From positions 558,001 through 622,000 of the forward strand of contig NZ_OY762929.1 of NCBI RefSeq assembly GCF_963666675.1: a stretch of DNA of 64,000 bases, written 5' to 3'. Made by a program: the position numbers and the translations under genes. The DNA comes from an uncultured Desulfobacter sp. (GTDB lineage Bacteria; Desulfobacterota; Desulfobacteria; Desulfobacterales; Desulfobacteraceae). A model generated the notes under the pieces. It saw only the letters and a program-made list of their open reading frames with translations. It had not been told where the DNA came from and did not search any database. This document shows positions 45,061 through 53,760 of this stretch, in pieces. Numbering within the stretch: the stretch's first letter is position 1; every line of letters begins with the position of its first letter.

Positions 45061-45184
45061 GGCCTGCCCGGTTTTATATGTAAGCAAATCATTTGAAAAG
45101 ATAATTCAAAATGTCTAAGATTATTGTGTTATTATAAGTACTATTTTTTATTATTTTCAAGTCAAGTTTTAACATGGAGCATGA

Positions 45185-46753
45185 ATGGGCGATAAGGATT
45201 CCTCTCATACCGGCATTGATCTGGATGTCATCTGTATTAACGAATTGGTCGAAACAGATGAGGATATCCCGAAAAAATTTCAAAAGCGCATCCGTTCGGA
45301 TTCCCAGGATTACCGGGTATACCTGAGTGGCATTTTAAAGAGAATGCAGGGGCGGGAGGCGTTTTTAACCTTTTCCCAGCAGATCGACAATGTCAATCAA
45401 ATCCTGAGCATGGATTACTCTTCTGCAGGGGATATTGCCCGGGTAATTCTTGAAGACTTAAGTTTGACCGCACAGGTGCTCAAACTTGTGAACTCCTCCA
45501 TTTACCGGCAGTTTTCAGACAAAGGCATTTCGACCCTTTCCGAAGCCATGATCATATTGGGGACCGATGAAGTCCGGGAACTAGCAGCCAGTCTTAAAAT
45601 TTTTGAGATGATGAGTTCAAGGGCCAATTCTTTGATTTTGAAAGATCAAATGCTTAGAAGCCTTCATCGTAGTGCCGTGGCCCGGCAGATTGAAACGGAA
45701 ACGGGCAGCAAGAGTTCGGATGCCTTTCCCGTCTCTGCCATGTTGTATGAACTGGGGGAGTACCTGGTGGCACTTTTGGACCCGGATACCTATGTTAAGG
45801 TTGAGATTGCCTTGGAAGAGGAGGGCGTGTCCAGGGAAACTGCGGCTAAAATGATGATAGGCTTAACCTATTTTGAACTCGGTCAGATGGTGGCTTTGAA
45901 GTTTAATCTGCCCCAGAGAATTGTCCGGGCCATGAGTCCGGTTCGGTTGACTGCCGGGCAGAATATAAGAATCGCCCCCCAGGAAAAGGCCAGGTATCTT
46001 TGTGCCTTTGTGTATGAATTGTGCAATATCCCTGCACAGGCAGATGACCCGGCATCCCTTGATGCCGCAGGGCAAGTTGCGGATAAGTACCGTGGCCTTC
46101 TGGCGTTGGATGCCCGGCAGGCAATGGATTTGAGCTGCTCAGCCATGGAGCGGGTGGTTCGGCATGCTGAAATTTTAGGTATTGATCCTGTTCTCTCCAC
46201 ACCTGTGAAAACTGATCCGGGGGAAAAAAACAAAGGACGGTTGGATCAGGGGATCGGTCGTGTGGAAGAGGCATTGGAGGAAGGCCTGAGCATCCATGAA
46301 ATTTTTACCCGGCTGATCGACACCATGGCCCAATGCTTTAACTTTAACCAGATCGTCATCAGTATCAAAAAAAAAGAGACCAATACCATGCCGCCCAGGT
46401 TTGTCCGGGGGGAGAAACGAACCAAAGGTTTCGGCAAGGCCATGGAATTCAAAATTGAACCGGCATCGGGCATTTTTAACAACGCCATCGACCGGAAAGC
46501 CGATATTATTGTCAAAGATGCCAAAAAAGAGTCGTCCAAACAGCAGATTCCCACCTGGTATATAAAAAACGTAGCAGATCCCTTTCGGGTAAAGGGGTTC
46601 GGTGTTTTTCCCGTATTTGTGGAGGACAAGATTGTCTCTATGGTCTATGTGGACTGGGATGAAAAGACACCCGAGCCGGATGGAAAAATACTGGGGTATA
46701 TCCGGGGATTCAGAGAACAGATGATACGGGCCTTTACCCTTCACGCCAGATAA
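45185..46753 (+). CDS. HDOD domain protein with C-terminal GAF-like domain
   Basis: A 522-residue signalling protein. The N-terminal half is an HDOD domain (about 55-270), the metal-independent HD-related fold: GDIARVILEDLSLTAQVLKL, VNSSIYR, GISTLSEAMIILGTDEVREL. It lacks the catalytic HD pair. Residues from about 365 resemble a GAF-type sensor domain (HEIFTRLIDTMAQCFNFNQI, VFPVFVEDKIVSMVYVDW). Such proteins act in regulatory networks in Desulfobacterota and xanthomonads. GGAG lies before the ATG. It is divergent from the adenylate cyclase, with 124 bases between. Confidence 0.85.
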   Translation: MGDKDSSHTGIDLDVICINELVETDEDIPKKFQKRIRSDSQDYRVYLSGILKRMQGREAFLTFSQQIDNVNQILSMDYSSAGDIARVILEDLSLTAQVLKLVNSSIYRQFSDKGISTLSEAMIILGTDEVRELAASLKIFEMMSSRANSLILKDQMLRSLHRSAVARQIETETGSKSSDAFPVSAMLYELGEYLVALLDPDTYVKVEIALEEEGVSRETAAKMMIGLTYFELGQMVALKFNLPQRIVRAMSPVRLTAGQNIRIAPQEKARYLCAFVYELCNIPAQADDPASLDAAGQVADKYRGLLALDARQAMDLSCSAMERVVRHAEILGIDPVLSTPVKTDPGEKNKGRLDQGIGRVEEALEEGLSIHEIFTRLIDTMAQCFNFNQIVISIKKKETNTMPPRFVRGEKRTKGFGKAMEFKIEPASGIFNNAIDRKADIIVKDAKKESSKQQIPTWYIKNVADPFRVKGFGVFPVFVEDKIVSMVYVDWDEKTPEPDGKILGYIRGFREQMIRAFTLHAR

Positions 46754-46815
46754 ACAGGCGTTTACGGTTATATTCGGCCTTTTATTTGCATTTGATTTGT
46801 ACTATACCATGGACC

Positions 46816-47481
46816 ATGAATACGGATTGCGAAAAACCTCTGTTTTATTCCGTGGGACGGTCTGTCACCGATCCTGTTCGTCAGGCGGAAATAAAAATTA
46901 AGCGCTCCGTGTTTGTGTGCAGGCTCAAGTATACGGATACCATTGAAGGGGCCAAGGACTTTATTTCCAGTGTCTCGAAAGAATACAAAACCGCCACCCA
47001 TAACTGCTGGGCCTATGTGGTGGGCGATAATGGACAGATCAGCCATTGTTCGGATGCGGGAGAACCGCCGGGCACGGCGGGCAAACCCATGCTCAATGCG
47101 TTGTTGTCCCATAATATGACCTGTACTGCGGCAGTTGTGACCCGGTATTTCGGCGGGGTGAAGCTCGGGGTTCGTGGATTAATTGAAGCTTACGCCCTGG
47201 CTGTGGAGGAAGCCGTTGCCCAGGCGCCCCTGGTCCGACTGGTTAAAACCCGGTCTTTTCAAGTCTGCCTGGATTATAGTTTGAATGATTCGTTTTTAAA
47301 CCGCATCAGTGCCTTGAAGACCACCATTGACGGAACGGATTATCAAGAGAAGGTCACCCATGATCTAACTGTGGAACTGTCCGATCTTCCGGCCCTGGAA
47401 TCATTGCTCGTTCAATACCAGCGCCAGGGGCTTTTAGAGTATTCTCTAACCACGGAAGACACGGAAGGCACTGAAAATTAG
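46816..47481 (+). CDS. IMPACT/YigZ family protein
   Basis: A 221-residue protein. The IMPACT domain shows the motifs KRSVFVCRL, THNCWAYVVG, DAGEPPGTAGKPML and VVTRYFGGVKLGVRGLIEAY. A DUF1949 C-terminal domain completes the YigZ layout. The family is linked to translation regulation in eukaryotes and is of uncertain role in bacteria. The frame begins at 46786, but ATG 46816 gives the usual N-terminus. The last residues (TTEDTEGTEN) are encoded by a sequence like the common ACCACGGAAGACACGGA repeat, so the natural end may have been extended by repeat DNA. Confidence 0.87.
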   Translation: MNTDCEKPLFYSVGRSVTDPVRQAEIKIKRSVFVCRLKYTDTIEGAKDFISSVSKEYKTATHNCWAYVVGDNGQISHCSDAGEPPGTAGKPMLNALLSHNMTCTAAVVTRYFGGVKLGVRGLIEAYALAVEEAVAQAPLVRLVKTRSFQVCLDYSLNDSFLNRISALKTTIDGTDYQEKVTHDLTVELSDLPALESLLVQYQRQGLLEYSLTTEDTEGTEN

Positions 47482-47613
47482 CCTGCAAAGCATCCAATTT
47501 ATACTTTGGGGTAACCGCCGGAAAGACAGGGCTTAGATCACATATCCCGCTTCATCATCCATCAAATTTATTTTCGTGTTTTTCAGTACTTTGAGTGGTT
47601 CAATTAAAAAGTA

Positions 47614-47669
47614 TTGACACCAATTAAAATTTCAGTATTCTTAAATCTTAATAAGAAATACTGAAATTT
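47614..47669 (+). promoter_or_regulatory. Promoter with overlapping palindromic operator for the HTH-cupin gene
   Basis: TTGACA at 47614-47619 and TATTCT at 47636-47641, 16 bases apart, form a sigma-70 type promoter. AAATTTCAGTATT (about 47628-47639) and its exact inverse AATACTGAAATTT (about 47657-47669) form a 13-base inverted repeat over the -10 region. A further half site, TTTCAGTA, lies at 47581-47588. The geometry suits autorepression by the regulator encoded at 47679. Confidence 0.65.
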
Positions 47670-47678
47670 GGTGAAGAA

Positions 47679-48266
47679 ATGAAAATCAAACTGGGCCCGT
47701 TGCTGCGGGCCATTCGAAATGCACGGCATCTGACCATCAAAGAGGTGGCAACAAAAGCCGGGGTCAGTTCAAGCCTTTTGTCCCAGATTGAACGTAATCG
47801 TATATCCCCGTCCCTGGATACCCTGCTGGAGTTGCTGGAAGTTTACGGGGTCTCTCCGGAGAAGTTTTTTAAGGATTATGAGACCATGAACCGGGTGGAG
47901 ATTATTAAACGGGACCAGCGCCGGGTTTACCAGCGCAAGGGGTTTAAATATGAAACCCTGTGCGGACTGAGTCAATCCAAAGGCAACCACTCATTTACCG
48001 CCTTTTTCCTTGAGATTGCCCCGGGCCAGCAGCGGGGGGATGAGAACGACGGCCACCTGGGCCGGGAACTGGGGATTGTGGTCAGCGGTTCCGGCCAGTT
48101 GATTTACGGCGGGGATGTCTACGATATCAGTGACGGAGACACCTTGTCTTTTTCGTCCCAGATCCCCCATGTGATTAAAAATTCGGGTGACGAGCTGTTC
48201 CAGGCGTACTGGATTGTTACGCCTGCGGACGGTGAAGATTATTTTGGTGAAGCCAATATTAAATGA
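47679..48266 (+). CDS. XRE-family regulator with cupin domain
   Basis: A 195-residue regulator. The N-terminal helix-turn-helix (LTIKEVATKAGVSSSLLSQIERNRISPSL) lies within residues 10-45, followed by a cupin domain from about 100 (GHLGRELGIVVSGSGQLIYG, GDTLSFSSQIPHVIKN). This type senses small molecules, as in PuuR or SinR-cupin regulators. A palindromic operator overlaps its promoter. leuC follows 82 bases downstream, so it may control leuCD as well as itself. Confidence 0.92.
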   Translation: MKIKLGPLLRAIRNARHLTIKEVATKAGVSSSLLSQIERNRISPSLDTLLELLEVYGVSPEKFFKDYETMNRVEIIKRDQRRVYQRKGFKYETLCGLSQSKGNHSFTAFFLEIAPGQQRGDENDGHLGRELGIVVSGSGQLIYGGDVYDISDGDTLSFSSQIPHVIKNSGDELFQAYWIVTPADGEDYFGEANIK

Positions 48267-48347
48267 CGGCCATGGGCCCTAGCCCAAAACTAAACAAGAT
48301 AGTAATTCAAATACTTATTTATCCTTTCTTCTAAAAAGGAGCGTGCC

Positions 48348-49634
48348 ATGGGAAAAACAATTGCTGAAAAAATTTTTGAGACCCACCTGGTGGACAAACC
48401 CTTCGGGGATGTCAACGTCCTGCGCCTGGATCGGGTTTTCTGCCATGAAATCACCACCCCGACTGCGGTCATGGACCTGGTCGAAAGGGGAAAAGACCGG
48501 GTGTTTGATCCGGACAAAATCAAGGCGGTGATTGATCATGTGTCACCGGCCAAAGATTCCAAAACCGCCATGCAGGGAAAAATTCTGCGGGACTGGGCCC
48601 AGCGTCACAACATCAAAGATTTCTTTGATATCGGGGAAAACGGGGTTTGTCATGCCCTGTTCCCTGAAAAAGGGTTTGTCCGCCCGGGATTCACCATTAT
48701 TATGGGTGACTCCCATACCTGTACCCACGGTGCATTCGGTGCCTTTGGCGCGGGCGTGGGCACCACCGACCTGGAGGTGGGTATTTTAAAGGGCGTCTGC
48801 ACCTTTAAACAACCGGAAACGTTTAAGATTGAAATTACCGGAACCCTTCGGCCCGGTGTCTATGCCAAGGATATTATCCTTGAGGTGATTCGTCAGATTA
48901 CCGTGAACGGGGCCACCAACATGGTCATTGAGTTCACAGGCCCCGTGGTGGATGCCATGGGCATGGACCAGCGTATGACCCTGGCCAATATGGCCGTGGA
49001 AGCCGGTGCCACATCCGGTATCTGCCTGCCCGATATGACAACGGTTGAGTACCTGTGGCCATTTATCAAGGATGAGTTCAATACCCCCGAAGATGCCCTG
49101 GCGGAATACGCTCAGTTCTGTTCCGATCCCGATGCCGTCTATGCCAAGACAAAAACCATTGATGTCAGCACCCTTGAACCCCTGGCCACCTTCGGGTTTA
49201 AACCGGACAATGTTAAACCGGTGTCCCAGATGAGCGATACCCGGGTGGATCAGGTGTACATCGGTTCCTGCACCAACGGCCGTCTGGAGGACCTTCGTGA
49301 AGCCGCCGCAGAGGTAGCGGGTAAAAAGATTCATCCCGGTTTGAGAGCCATTGTATCTCCGGCCACGCCTGATATCTTTAAAGCGGCACTGGATGAAGGC
49401 CTGATTAAAACCTTCATGGATGCCGGGTTCTGCGTAACCAATCCCACCTGCGGTGCCTGTCTCGGCATGAGCAATGGGGTTCTGGCCGAAGGAGAGGTCG
49501 CAGCGTCCACCACCAACAGAAATTTTAACGGACGCATGGGCAAAGGCGGCATGGTTCACTTGGTGAGCCCGGCCACAGCGGCCGCCACGGCAATCCACGG
49601 TGTGCTTACTCACTCTGACCGGTTTAAAAATTAG
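48348..49634 (+). CDS. leuC: 3-isopropylmalate dehydratase large subunit / homoaconitase-type
   Basis: A 428-residue aconitase-superfamily large subunit. The [4Fe-4S]-binding motifs GDSHTCTHGAFGAFGAGVG, IGSCTNGRLEDL and TNPTCGACLG, with cysteines at the three positions, are intact. SNGVLAEGEVAASTTNRNF and GRMGKGG are family typical. The length near 420 is that of the LeuC type II/archaeal-like group, whose members may dehydrate isopropylmalate, homocitrate or citramalate. AAGGAG lies before the ATG. leuD follows after 9 bases. leuA and leuB are not in the window. Confidence 0.92.
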   Translation: MGKTIAEKIFETHLVDKPFGDVNVLRLDRVFCHEITTPTAVMDLVERGKDRVFDPDKIKAVIDHVSPAKDSKTAMQGKILRDWAQRHNIKDFFDIGENGVCHALFPEKGFVRPGFTIIMGDSHTCTHGAFGAFGAGVGTTDLEVGILKGVCTFKQPETFKIEITGTLRPGVYAKDIILEVIRQITVNGATNMVIEFTGPVVDAMGMDQRMTLANMAVEAGATSGICLPDMTTVEYLWPFIKDEFNTPEDALAEYAQFCSDPDAVYAKTKTIDVSTLEPLATFGFKPDNVKPVSQMSDTRVDQVYIGSCTNGRLEDLREAAAEVAGKKIHPGLRAIVSPATPDIFKAALDEGLIKTFMDAGFCVTNPTCGACLGMSNGVLAEGEVAASTTNRNFNGRMGKGGMVHLVSPATAAATAIHGVLTHSDRFKN

Positions 49635-49643
49635 GGAGGGACT

Positions 49644-50174
49644 ATGAAAGACTTTAATGGAAAAATGCTCTGCCTGGACCGGGCAGATATCAATACCGAC
49701 GAAATTATTCCGGCCAAATATCTGACCGAAATTTCAAAATCCGCCTTAAAACCCCACCTGCTTGAGGATTTGGTGCTTGAGGGTTTTAATGCTGCAACGG
49801 ATCTTAACGATGTGCGGGTGATTGTCACCCGGAGCAATTTTGGCTGCGGCTCTTCCCGGGAGCATGCCCCCTGGGCTTTGGAAGAAAACGGCATCTACGT
49901 GGTGATTGCCCCAAGCTTTGCCCGGATCTTCAGGCAGAATATGTTCAATTGCGGCATGATGGCCATTGAGTTGCCCGAAGATAAGATCCAGGCGTTGTTT
50001 GAGCTGGGTGCAGGCAAAACAACGGTTCAACTTCGTGTGGATGTTGCAAACCAGATCCTCACCGCAACAGATGATGCCGGCAACGCGTTGAAAATTGAAT
50101 TTCCCATTTCACAATTCGATAAAACCCTGGTGGAGACCGGGGGCTGGGTGGAATTCGCCGATAAAAACTATTAG
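49644..50174 (+). CDS. leuD: 3-isopropylmalate dehydratase small subunit
   Basis: A 176-residue small subunit, the swivelling domain. DRADINTDEIIPAKYL and SNFGCGSSREHAPWALEENGI are the family motifs, with the substrate-binding SSREH. The length matches the short LeuD of the LeuC type II pairs. Its ribosome site (GGGAGG) is just before the ATG. It is co-transcribed with leuC and ends before a strong terminator. Confidence 0.93.
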   Translation: MKDFNGKMLCLDRADINTDEIIPAKYLTEISKSALKPHLLEDLVLEGFNAATDLNDVRVIVTRSNFGCGSSREHAPWALEENGIYVVIAPSFARIFRQNMFNCGMMAIELPEDKIQALFELGAGKTTVQLRVDVANQILTATDDAGNALKIEFPISQFDKTLVETGGWVEFADKNY

Positions 50175-50211
50175 TGACTTTTCGTTCAATCACGCGTTTG
50201 CGCAAAATAAA

Positions 50212-50247
50212 ACCCCTGACAATCAATCGGTTGTCAGGGGCTTTATT
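50212..50247 (+). terminator. Intrinsic terminator after leuD
   Basis: CCCCTGACAA pairs with TTGTCAGGGG around an 8-base loop, followed by CTTTATTTTT. It is 38 bases after the leuD stop and also stands before the end of the convergent gene. Confidence 0.9.
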
Positions 50248-50270
50248 TTTCAGGCGGTTGTCGGGGGGCG

Positions 50271-50888
50271 TCAACAGTCCGGAAGACCCTCACTTGTCTT
50301 ATTCCCCTCCATCGCTTGATTCTTTTTTTTTGATTTTATAAAAGATCCCACAAGGCCAAAGAGGATAAAACTTATCGGCAGGCAGATGAGAAACCAGAGC
50401 AGGGTGCCCACATGAAAGGCGTCCGGGCCGCTGCCCAGGGTGAAAATCCACTGGCTGCCGAACCGGATTTCAAGACTTTCCCGGGAGTAGGTTCTGGATA
50501 GATACGCCACAACAAGCAGGATCGGGAGGACTGTGGTGATCATGTTCTTCATCAGGCCTTCAAAAAAATAATCGTAATAAACCTGGTTCAGCTTGGCCTG
50601 GTCAATATTTTTGGCCATGGCCTTTCCCTTTTCCCTGTCCTCGGCGTCCAGGGCCGCCTGGCGCACCGACTTCCAGTGGAGAAATTCTGCTTTCAACTCT
50701 TTGTGGCGCCGGGTGCGGTAGACTTTGGATAAAAATTTTGTGATACCGCCAATGGCCAGGGCAAGGACGAATACCACCAAGGCGGGCCCCAGGGCTTCAA
50801 TGGGCGCCAGGAGCCTGTCCAGCCCTATGGCGACACTTTCAAGTCCGTTTAAGATCTGCATCCAGAGAACGTCTAAAAATTCATCCAT
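50271..50888 (-). CDS. Membrane protein resembling the Oxa1/EMC3 (DUF106) family
   Basis: A 205-residue membrane protein with hydrophobic segments at about 32-50, 118-135 and 168-188. Between the first two is a charged helical stretch with SVRQAALDAEDREKGKAM, then NQVYYDYFFEGLMKN, as in the EMC3/TMCO1/DUF106 branch of membrane-protein insertases. The three-helix layout with a cytoplasmic coiled coil fits, but my family match is by pattern only. It is convergent with leuD and followed in the upstream direction by a 200-base gap. Confidence 0.55.
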   Translation of the reverse strand: MDEFLDVLWMQILNGLESVAIGLDRLLAPIEALGPALVVFVLALAIGGITKFLSKVYRTRRHKELKAEFLHWKSVRQAALDAEDREKGKAMAKNIDQAKLNQVYYDYFFEGLMKNMITTVLPILLVVAYLSRTYSRESLEIRFGSQWIFTLGSGPDAFHVGTLLWFLICLPISFILFGLVGSFIKSKKKNQAMEGNKTSEGLPDC

Positions 50889-51088
50889 ATCTGCCTTCTT
50901 GATAAACCGTGGTTAACACCGTGTACCCGTAAATCCAATTGGAACTGCGGGTACACGGTCTTCAATGTGATTCGTTCTTCGTTCAGTTTTTATATGAAAG
51001 AGCTCGATAACTTATTGAGTTTTTTCAACATTCGTTGTGGGCTGTCCTTCGGTGCTGATATGTCAGGTCAGCCCATGGCTGTTATATA

Positions 51089-52789
51089 CTAAATCCAGAT
51101 TTCAATCTTGAAAAATCTGAAGAACAGGAAGAACAGGGTGCAGGCCAGTACGACCTTCAGGGTCATTTCAGAGAACATTTTCTGGGCCCGGGAGCCGAGC
51201 ATACCACCTGCAAACCCGCCGATAATAATAGAAACGGCAAGGGTCATATCCGGCAGATACCCGGTAATCAGGTAACCGATAAAAGAGCCGATACTGGAAA
51301 AACAGGTGCCGATCAGGGAGATGGGGACCGCGACATACATGGGCAGTGCGCCGATGGATGTCATGGCCGGTACCAGCAAAAAGCCGCCGCCCACACCAAA
51401 GGAGCGGGAGACGATGCCGATGAGCACGCCGATAATCCCAAAGAGCAGGGGATTGATCCTGAACTCTTCACCCCAGAATTTAAAACGGTAATCGGTCATA
51501 CCGGTTTTAATGGGTTCGATGGAGCCCATTTCAGCGGCACGGCCTTCGGCCTTGGCCTTGGCGATTTCGGCGTTGAATTTCTGGGTCATGGCCTTGATGT
51601 TTTTACGTTTCCTCATGGCCTTGGGGGTCATCTCCATGAGGGTCTTGATTCCCATGAGCACCACCAGGACGGCCAGCCATTCTTTGTAGGCCTTCATGGG
51701 CAGAACCGCGGAAACGTATTTACCCAGCCAGATGGAGCCGATGAAGATACCTACGCCGAAGGAGAGTCCCACAGGCCAGGCCACCCGTTTTTCAACCACG
51801 GCATATCGGTAGAAGGAACCCAGGGGGGAGAACAGGGTCAGGGCCATGTTGGAGGGTTTGAGCACGTTGGCGGCGTTGATGCCCACAGGGCCCATGGTGT
51901 TGACCACCAATGCCTGGAAGGCCGCCATGAGCAGTCCGCCGGCCGCACCGATCATGGAGAAGTAGGTGCCCACGAGGATGGCGCCGATGAGAATCCAGAT
52001 GGGGTTCATGTAGCGGTAGCCCTTGGTGAGCCAGAATCCGTTTTTCTCAATGGTGTAGGAGGTGGTTTTGTCTCCGTTGACATAGACGTCAAACTTGGTC
52101 TCAGGCGGGGTGTGTCTGAAGGATTTAAACGTGACGGTAAACTGTCCCGTGTTCTTGTCCAGGTTGATCTTGGTGCCTTTGTCCCAGTAGTTTCCGCTGG
52201 ATTCATCGGTGACCACGGTTTTGGAAAAGATCACCACCTTGCCCCGGCGGTTGCCCTCTTTGACAATGGTGTTGATGCCGAAATCGTTCTCATTGGCCCA
52301 GCGCAAAAAGTTCCATTGCTTGGCAGAGGCGATGGGACCCATCATGGCCCGGGCGGCCGGATCCACATCGTCATAATTTTTTTTCAAATAGAACATGGTG
52401 GTAGAATAGATGCCGTTCCCCTTGCCCAGAATTACAGAGGGACCGCCAAATTTCTTTTTGTCCACCTTGCCGAATTTTTCCGGTACGTTGGTCACCAGGT
52501 AGTACATGGGGGGGATGGCCGTATCCATATCAAAATCACCCTTGGCCGTGATGCTTTTGAACTTTTTGGTCTCATGGACACCGTCGGTGTCCTGGGGGGC
52601 AAACATACCTTCCTGTGACAGGGTGAGGTAAAGATCCGCACCAGGCTCGATCTGCCCTTTGATCTCCACCACATCACCGGCCTTGTAGGATGCGGCCGAT
52701 ACCGTAGCGCTGTTTGCGGCCAGGCACATTTGGGCCGACACAAATAGACCCAGCATCATGACAGCCAGATAGTAACAGGTTCTTCTCAT
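51089..52789 (-). CDS. Large TSUP (TauE/SafE) family protein with periplasmic N-terminal domain
   Basis: A 566-residue protein starting at ATG 52789, with AGGAGAG before it. A signal peptide (RRTCYYLAVMMLGLFVSAQMC) precedes about 220 residues of extracytoplasmic domain (KAGDVVEIKGQIEPGADLYL). The rest is a TSUP permease with about eight helices: GTYFSMIGAAGGLLMAAFQA, SRSFGVGGGFLLVPAMTSIG and GSFIGYLITGYLP. TSUP proteins move sulfite-like or sulfonate-like anions. The DUF169 protein gene is just upstream on the same strand, with a palindrome between them. Confidence 0.85.
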   Translation of the reverse strand: MRRTCYYLAVMMLGLFVSAQMCLAANSATVSAASYKAGDVVEIKGQIEPGADLYLTLSQEGMFAPQDTDGVHETKKFKSITAKGDFDMDTAIPPMYYLVTNVPEKFGKVDKKKFGGPSVILGKGNGIYSTTMFYLKKNYDDVDPAARAMMGPIASAKQWNFLRWANENDFGINTIVKEGNRRGKVVIFSKTVVTDESSGNYWDKGTKINLDKNTGQFTVTFKSFRHTPPETKFDVYVNGDKTTSYTIEKNGFWLTKGYRYMNPIWILIGAILVGTYFSMIGAAGGLLMAAFQALVVNTMGPVGINAANVLKPSNMALTLFSPLGSFYRYAVVEKRVAWPVGLSFGVGIFIGSIWLGKYVSAVLPMKAYKEWLAVLVVLMGIKTLMEMTPKAMRKRKNIKAMTQKFNAEIAKAKAEGRAAEMGSIEPIKTGMTDYRFKFWGEEFRINPLLFGIIGVLIGIVSRSFGVGGGFLLVPAMTSIGALPMYVAVPISLIGTCFSSIGSFIGYLITGYLPDMTLAVSIIIGGFAGGMLGSRAQKMFSEMTLKVVLACTLFFLFFRFFKIEIWI

Positions 52790-52827
52790 TCTTCTCTCCT
52801 TAAAAATCTTAAAACTTTTTTGAGCAG

Positions 52828-52847
52828 GTGCAATAAAAATATTGCAC
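52828..52847 (-). promoter_or_regulatory. Palindromic operator-like site before the TSUP gene
   Basis: GTGCAATAAAAATATTGCAC lies between the DUF169 stop and the TSUP start. The arms GTGCAATA and TATTGCAC are identical to those of the site at 54241. As RNA it could also form a hairpin in the DUF169-TSUP transcript. No regulator could be named from the sequence. Confidence 0.5.
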
Positions 52848-52865
52848 CGATGCATTTGAAACGCG

Positions 52866-53750
52866 TTATTTTTCCGAGTCTTTGGGCGCTCTGAAATTCA
52901 GGAGCGGACAAAGTTTACAGATATCAAAGCCAGGATAGGTTTCACCTGTTCTGGGGAAGGATACGCCGCCGTCACGCACCGTACGTTCCAGCATCCAGCG
53001 AACGGTGGGTTCCATCTGGGCATAGGGCATGATCCAGTTGACCTCGCCCTGTTCCGTCTTTCCGGCGGTGTAACTGCTGCTGCACATCTGGGTGACGTTG
53101 AATTTATCCATGACATAGCATTGAACACAGCCATGGCAGATGGAAGAGTTCATGGTCATGATCATTTCAAACGGGTGGCTGTCAAAGGCGGCATCCCAGT
53201 CGTTGGCCATATGGTATGACTGAAGCGGATCACACATGCCGTGGATCAGATCGGGTGTGAAGGGGGCTTTGTGAAGGGGGGCGGTGGCAAAGGCCAGGGG
53301 CGCTTCGGGCAGTCGTTTTTTTGTTTTAACGAATCGTTCGGCCTGGGCCCTGTCCTTGGTATACTTGAGATGACTGTTGATCTCGCTTTCATCCATCTCC
53401 TTCCACTTCATCACAAATTTTGCGTTGCCGCATCCCACTTTTTTGGCATTGCCCAGCAGGATATCGCCTCTCTGCCGGCTTGCAGCCACAAAAGCACAGA
53501 ATGTAACGGCCGGACCGGATACTTTGTAGTCGACATTTTTCTTAAAATCTTCCAGCTCATCCTCTTTAAAGAAATATTTTACCGCAACCGGGTAATATTT
53601 CATTTTAAGGATATTCCTCAAGGCGAAGACGATTGCGGAATCACTGATTTTGCCGTCGTTCTTATCCGCGTCGGCCAGTATGGATTTTGCCAGGGTTACG
53701 TCATCAAGACATTGATCAAAGTCCAGTGAAGTAAAATCATTTGTAGTCAT
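52866..53750 (-). CDS. DUF169 family protein
   Basis: A 294-residue cytoplasmic protein with the DUF169 layout: YYPVAVKYFFKEDEL near residue 53, then GPAVTFCAFVAASRQRGDI, and GCGNAKF. Cysteines cluster near the C-terminus (SICHGCVQCYVM and CKLCPLLN), which suggests metal or Fe-S binding. Function in the family is not known. It has GGAGG before its start and is the first gene of a pair with a TSUP permease 76 bases downstream. A structured leader precedes it. Confidence 0.82.
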   Translation of the reverse strand: MTTNDFTSLDFDQCLDDVTLAKSILADADKNDGKISDSAIVFALRNILKMKYYPVAVKYFFKEDELEDFKKNVDYKVSGPAVTFCAFVAASRQRGDILLGNAKKVGCGNAKFVMKWKEMDESEINSHLKYTKDRAQAERFVKTKKRLPEAPLAFATAPLHKAPFTPDLIHGMCDPLQSYHMANDWDAAFDSHPFEMIMTMNSSICHGCVQCYVMDKFNVTQMCSSSYTAGKTEQGEVNWIMPYAQMEPTVRWMLERTVRDGGVSFPRTGETYPGFDICKLCPLLNFRAPKDSEK

Positions 53751-53760
53751 AGTTCCATCC

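Noticed and set aside
46175..46744. Minus-strand open frame of 189 codons opposite the HDOD gene.
   Set aside because: It is a shadow of the HDOD/GAF protein without ribosome site or motif.
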